The translations under genes and the position numbers were made by a program. This document shows, in pieces, positions 41,325 to 42,571 of a stretch of DNA of 42,571 bases (position 1 is the first letter of the stretch; each line of letters starts with the position of its first letter). Under the pieces are notes generated by a model. That model was not told the DNA's origin. It did no database searches and worked only from the letters and a program-made list of their open reading frames with translations. Source of the stretch: Bacillus sp. AFS073361 (lineage in GTDB: Bacteria; Bacillota; Bacilli; Bacillales; Cytobacillaceae); the NCBI RefSeq assembly GCF_002567005.1, contig NZ_NUZU01000219.1, positions 1 to 42,571 on the forward strand, read 5' to 3'.

Positions 41325-41550
41325 AAAAAACTCCCGTCTCTATTAAAAGAGACGAGAGTTAAACTTCCCGCGGTACCACTCTAATTGTTCACATAATGAA
41401 CCAGCTTTCTTTTGTAACGGAGGATCCTCCGGCATACCCTACTTTGCCTTCGGGCATGCATCTCAAAAGTGCGCTTCATTATCTATCCTGTATCAGGCTC
41501 ACACCACCCCTGAATCGCTGGACCATCATAGATAACTACTCTCTTTTTCA
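41325..41550 (-). promoter_or_regulatory. T-box leader (arginine) of argS
   Basis: On the minus strand the T-box sequence AGAGTGGTACCGCGG (41368-41382) precedes the terminator AACTCTCGTCTC-loop-GAGACGGGAGTT followed by TTTTTT (41325-41360). Stem I has its specifier loop as AATGAAG-CGC-ACTTTTGAG; CGC (41471-41473) is an Arg codon and is followed by A, as usual. Uncharged tRNA-Arg(CGN) would promote antitermination. Confidence 0.9.
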
Positions 41551-41663
41551 TTGATTTTTTCCGAATTTATTATCAGTTATTATACTGGATTAATATGGGT
41601 TTTTCCAGTGATTATTGATTATTTTTTACATTCGGGAAATCCTAACGTAAAGGAGGGATTTTA

Positions 41664-41918
41664 ATGGCGAGAAGAAGAAATAAAATCCTTGTTCCAGAGG
41701 CGCGAACTGGCTTAGATGCGTTGAAGGCGAAAGTCGCAAATACCGGTAACCCGGAGGATGCGAAATTTGAAGCAGCACAAGAGGTGGGGGTTCCATTGAA
41801 AAAAGGTTATAACGGCCAACTCACCTCAGAGCAGGCAGGGAAAGTAGGCGGCCGGCTGGGCGGCAGCATGGTTCGCGAATTGGTAAAGATGGCACAAGAA
41901 AACCTAGCAAAGAAATAA
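41664..41918 (+). CDS. alpha/beta-type small acid-soluble spore protein
   Basis: 84 aa. The germination protease site region reads KFEAAQEVGVPL (consensus E-x-A-x-E-x-G), and the DNA-binding C-terminal half is KVGGRLGGSMVRELVKMAQE. These proteins coat spore DNA and protect against UV. AGGAGGG lies 7 bases ahead of ATG. The N-terminus MARRRNKILVPEARTGLDAL is typical for the SspF/SspC-related branch. I could not define a sigma-G promoter by eye. Confidence 0.9.
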   Translation: MARRRNKILVPEARTGLDALKAKVANTGNPEDAKFEAAQEVGVPLKKGYNGQLTSEQAGKVGGRLGGSMVRELVKMAQENLAKK

Positions 41919-41923
41919 TGCCC

Positions 41924-41950
41924 GGGGCCAAATTTACTTGGCCCCGTTTC
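41924..41950 (+). terminator. terminator of the SASP gene
   Basis: GGGGCCAA-atttac-TTGGCCCC (41924-41945) followed by GTTTCC. The stem is very strong and the T-tail short. Confidence 0.65.
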
Positions 41951-42063
41951 CAATCTGAGTGTCTAATACAAAAGTCAATACACAAAATTAAAAAAATAAT
42001 ATTTTCAAAAAAAGTTTGACAATTCTGTGACAATTGATAGAATATTCTTACAGGGAGTTGATG

Positions 42064-42339
42064 ATGATGCAGGAAAAACACTTAAAGAGTATTTTTACAT
42101 TTAAGAAAACAGCTATCTTCGGAAGCGGTTTAGGAATCATTCTCATTTTGTTCGGTCAATTTGTAAACGGTTACAATACTGCGTATTTTTTAACCGCACT
42201 TGGATTTGGAATCCTCGCTGGTTCCGTAGTCAATTACCTTTTCGGAACTTTTTTAAGTTTAATGGAGGAATTCACTGGCAACCGTAAGAATGCACCAAAA
42301 ATGACCACTGCTGCAAAGAATCTTTATCTTATAAAATAA
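42064..42339 (+). CDS. small membrane protein, hypothetical
   Basis: About 91 aa, starting at one of three consecutive ATG codons (42061, 42064, 42067), with AGGGAG upstream. Two membrane helices: TAIFGSGLGIILILFGQFV and TAYFLTALGFGILAGSVV, with short loops and a C-terminal tail rich in Lys/Asn. No known family was recognised. A terminator follows about 110 bases downstream. Confidence 0.55.
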   Translation: MMQEKHLKSIFTFKKTAIFGSGLGIILILFGQFVNGYNTAYFLTALGFGILAGSVVNYLFGTFLSLMEEFTGNRKNAPKMTTAAKNLYLIK

Positions 42340-42447
42340 AAAACGGATCCACATAGGTACGCGTCGATTTGAAAAGAAGACATGTACATACTAAAGGGTT
42401 CCGACGCAAGGTGCTTTTCTTAAAGTATATTGGTATATAAAAAGGTA

Positions 42448-42476
42448 AAACTCGCCATTGTGCGAGTTTCTTTATT
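42448..42476 (+). terminator. terminator downstream of the small membrane protein gene
   Basis: AACTCGC-cattgt-GCGAGTT (42449-42468), followed by TCTTTATT. Confidence 0.7.
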
Positions 42477-42571
42477 AGGAACTCATTCAACTTTAAATAC
42501 GATATCTTTTCCTTAATCGAATAACCAGCAAAAGTAAAATAAGCGGAGATTTGAGACTGTCGATTAACTCA

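Overview
The window reads as a chromosome segment of a spore-forming Bacillaceae (Bacillus/Neobacillus-like Firmicute). It is AT-rich with strong GGAGG ribosome binding sites. It holds an alpha/beta small acid-soluble spore protein, the spore cortex protein CmpA, and the gene block tRNA cluster - ydcK - cmpA - tex - ndoA/ndoAI - alr - ydcC - acpS - rhomboid that I know from Bacillus subtilis. No database search was run; all calls are by motif and family recall.

Layout. (1) 1-2.7 kb is decayed mobile DNA: a frameshifted radC-like gene with a small partner gene, an IS21-type istB remnant fused to a truncated Tn552-like transposase, and an intact serine resolvase. (2) 2.8-6.8 kb: an AraC-type regulator with a receiver-like domain, a flavin-reductase-like protein and an NCS1 permease. 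(3) 7.3-12.8 kb: a catabolic module made of a three-domain regulator, an MFS carrier, an AbgB-like M20 amidohydrolase and a glutaminase, with a repeat array that looks like an operator in front. I infer uptake of an N-acyl-glutamine-type compound, release of glutamine, then glutamate plus ammonia. (4) 12.9-18.25 kb: a small integrative element next to the 3' end of tRNA-Leu(GAG), the locus I recall as the ICEBs1 target (trnS-leu2). It holds a broken tyrosine recombinase, a Rep-like winged-helix protein, micro-ORFs with strong ribosome binding sites, and an SF2 helicase-like protein. (5) 18.3-19.0 kb: six tRNAs (Asn, Ser, Glu, Gln, Leu, Leu) behind a near-consensus promoter. (6) 19-34.4 kb: housekeeping genes (ydcK, cmpA, tex, ndoA/ndoAI, alr, ydcC, acpS, rhomboid, uvsE, cshA, murF, ddl, a NiCoT/UreH-like membrane protein, one unknown). 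(7) 34.6-42.3 kb: transporters (MgtE, DedA, KimA-like), a DinB-family protein, T-box-controlled argS with a MITE-like insertion in its leader, an alpha/beta SASP and a small membrane protein.

Regulation visible in the DNA: an arginine T-box before argS, a perfect 10-bp-arm palindrome over the presumed ndoAI promoter, a promoter-terminator unit ahead of cshA, a cre-like site and CGTTAAATGTT repeats before the MFS gene, and many intrinsic terminators. Three absences are as informative: no rsb-sigB cluster between ndoA and tex, no c-di-AMP riboswitch before the kimA-like gene, and no M-box before mgtE.
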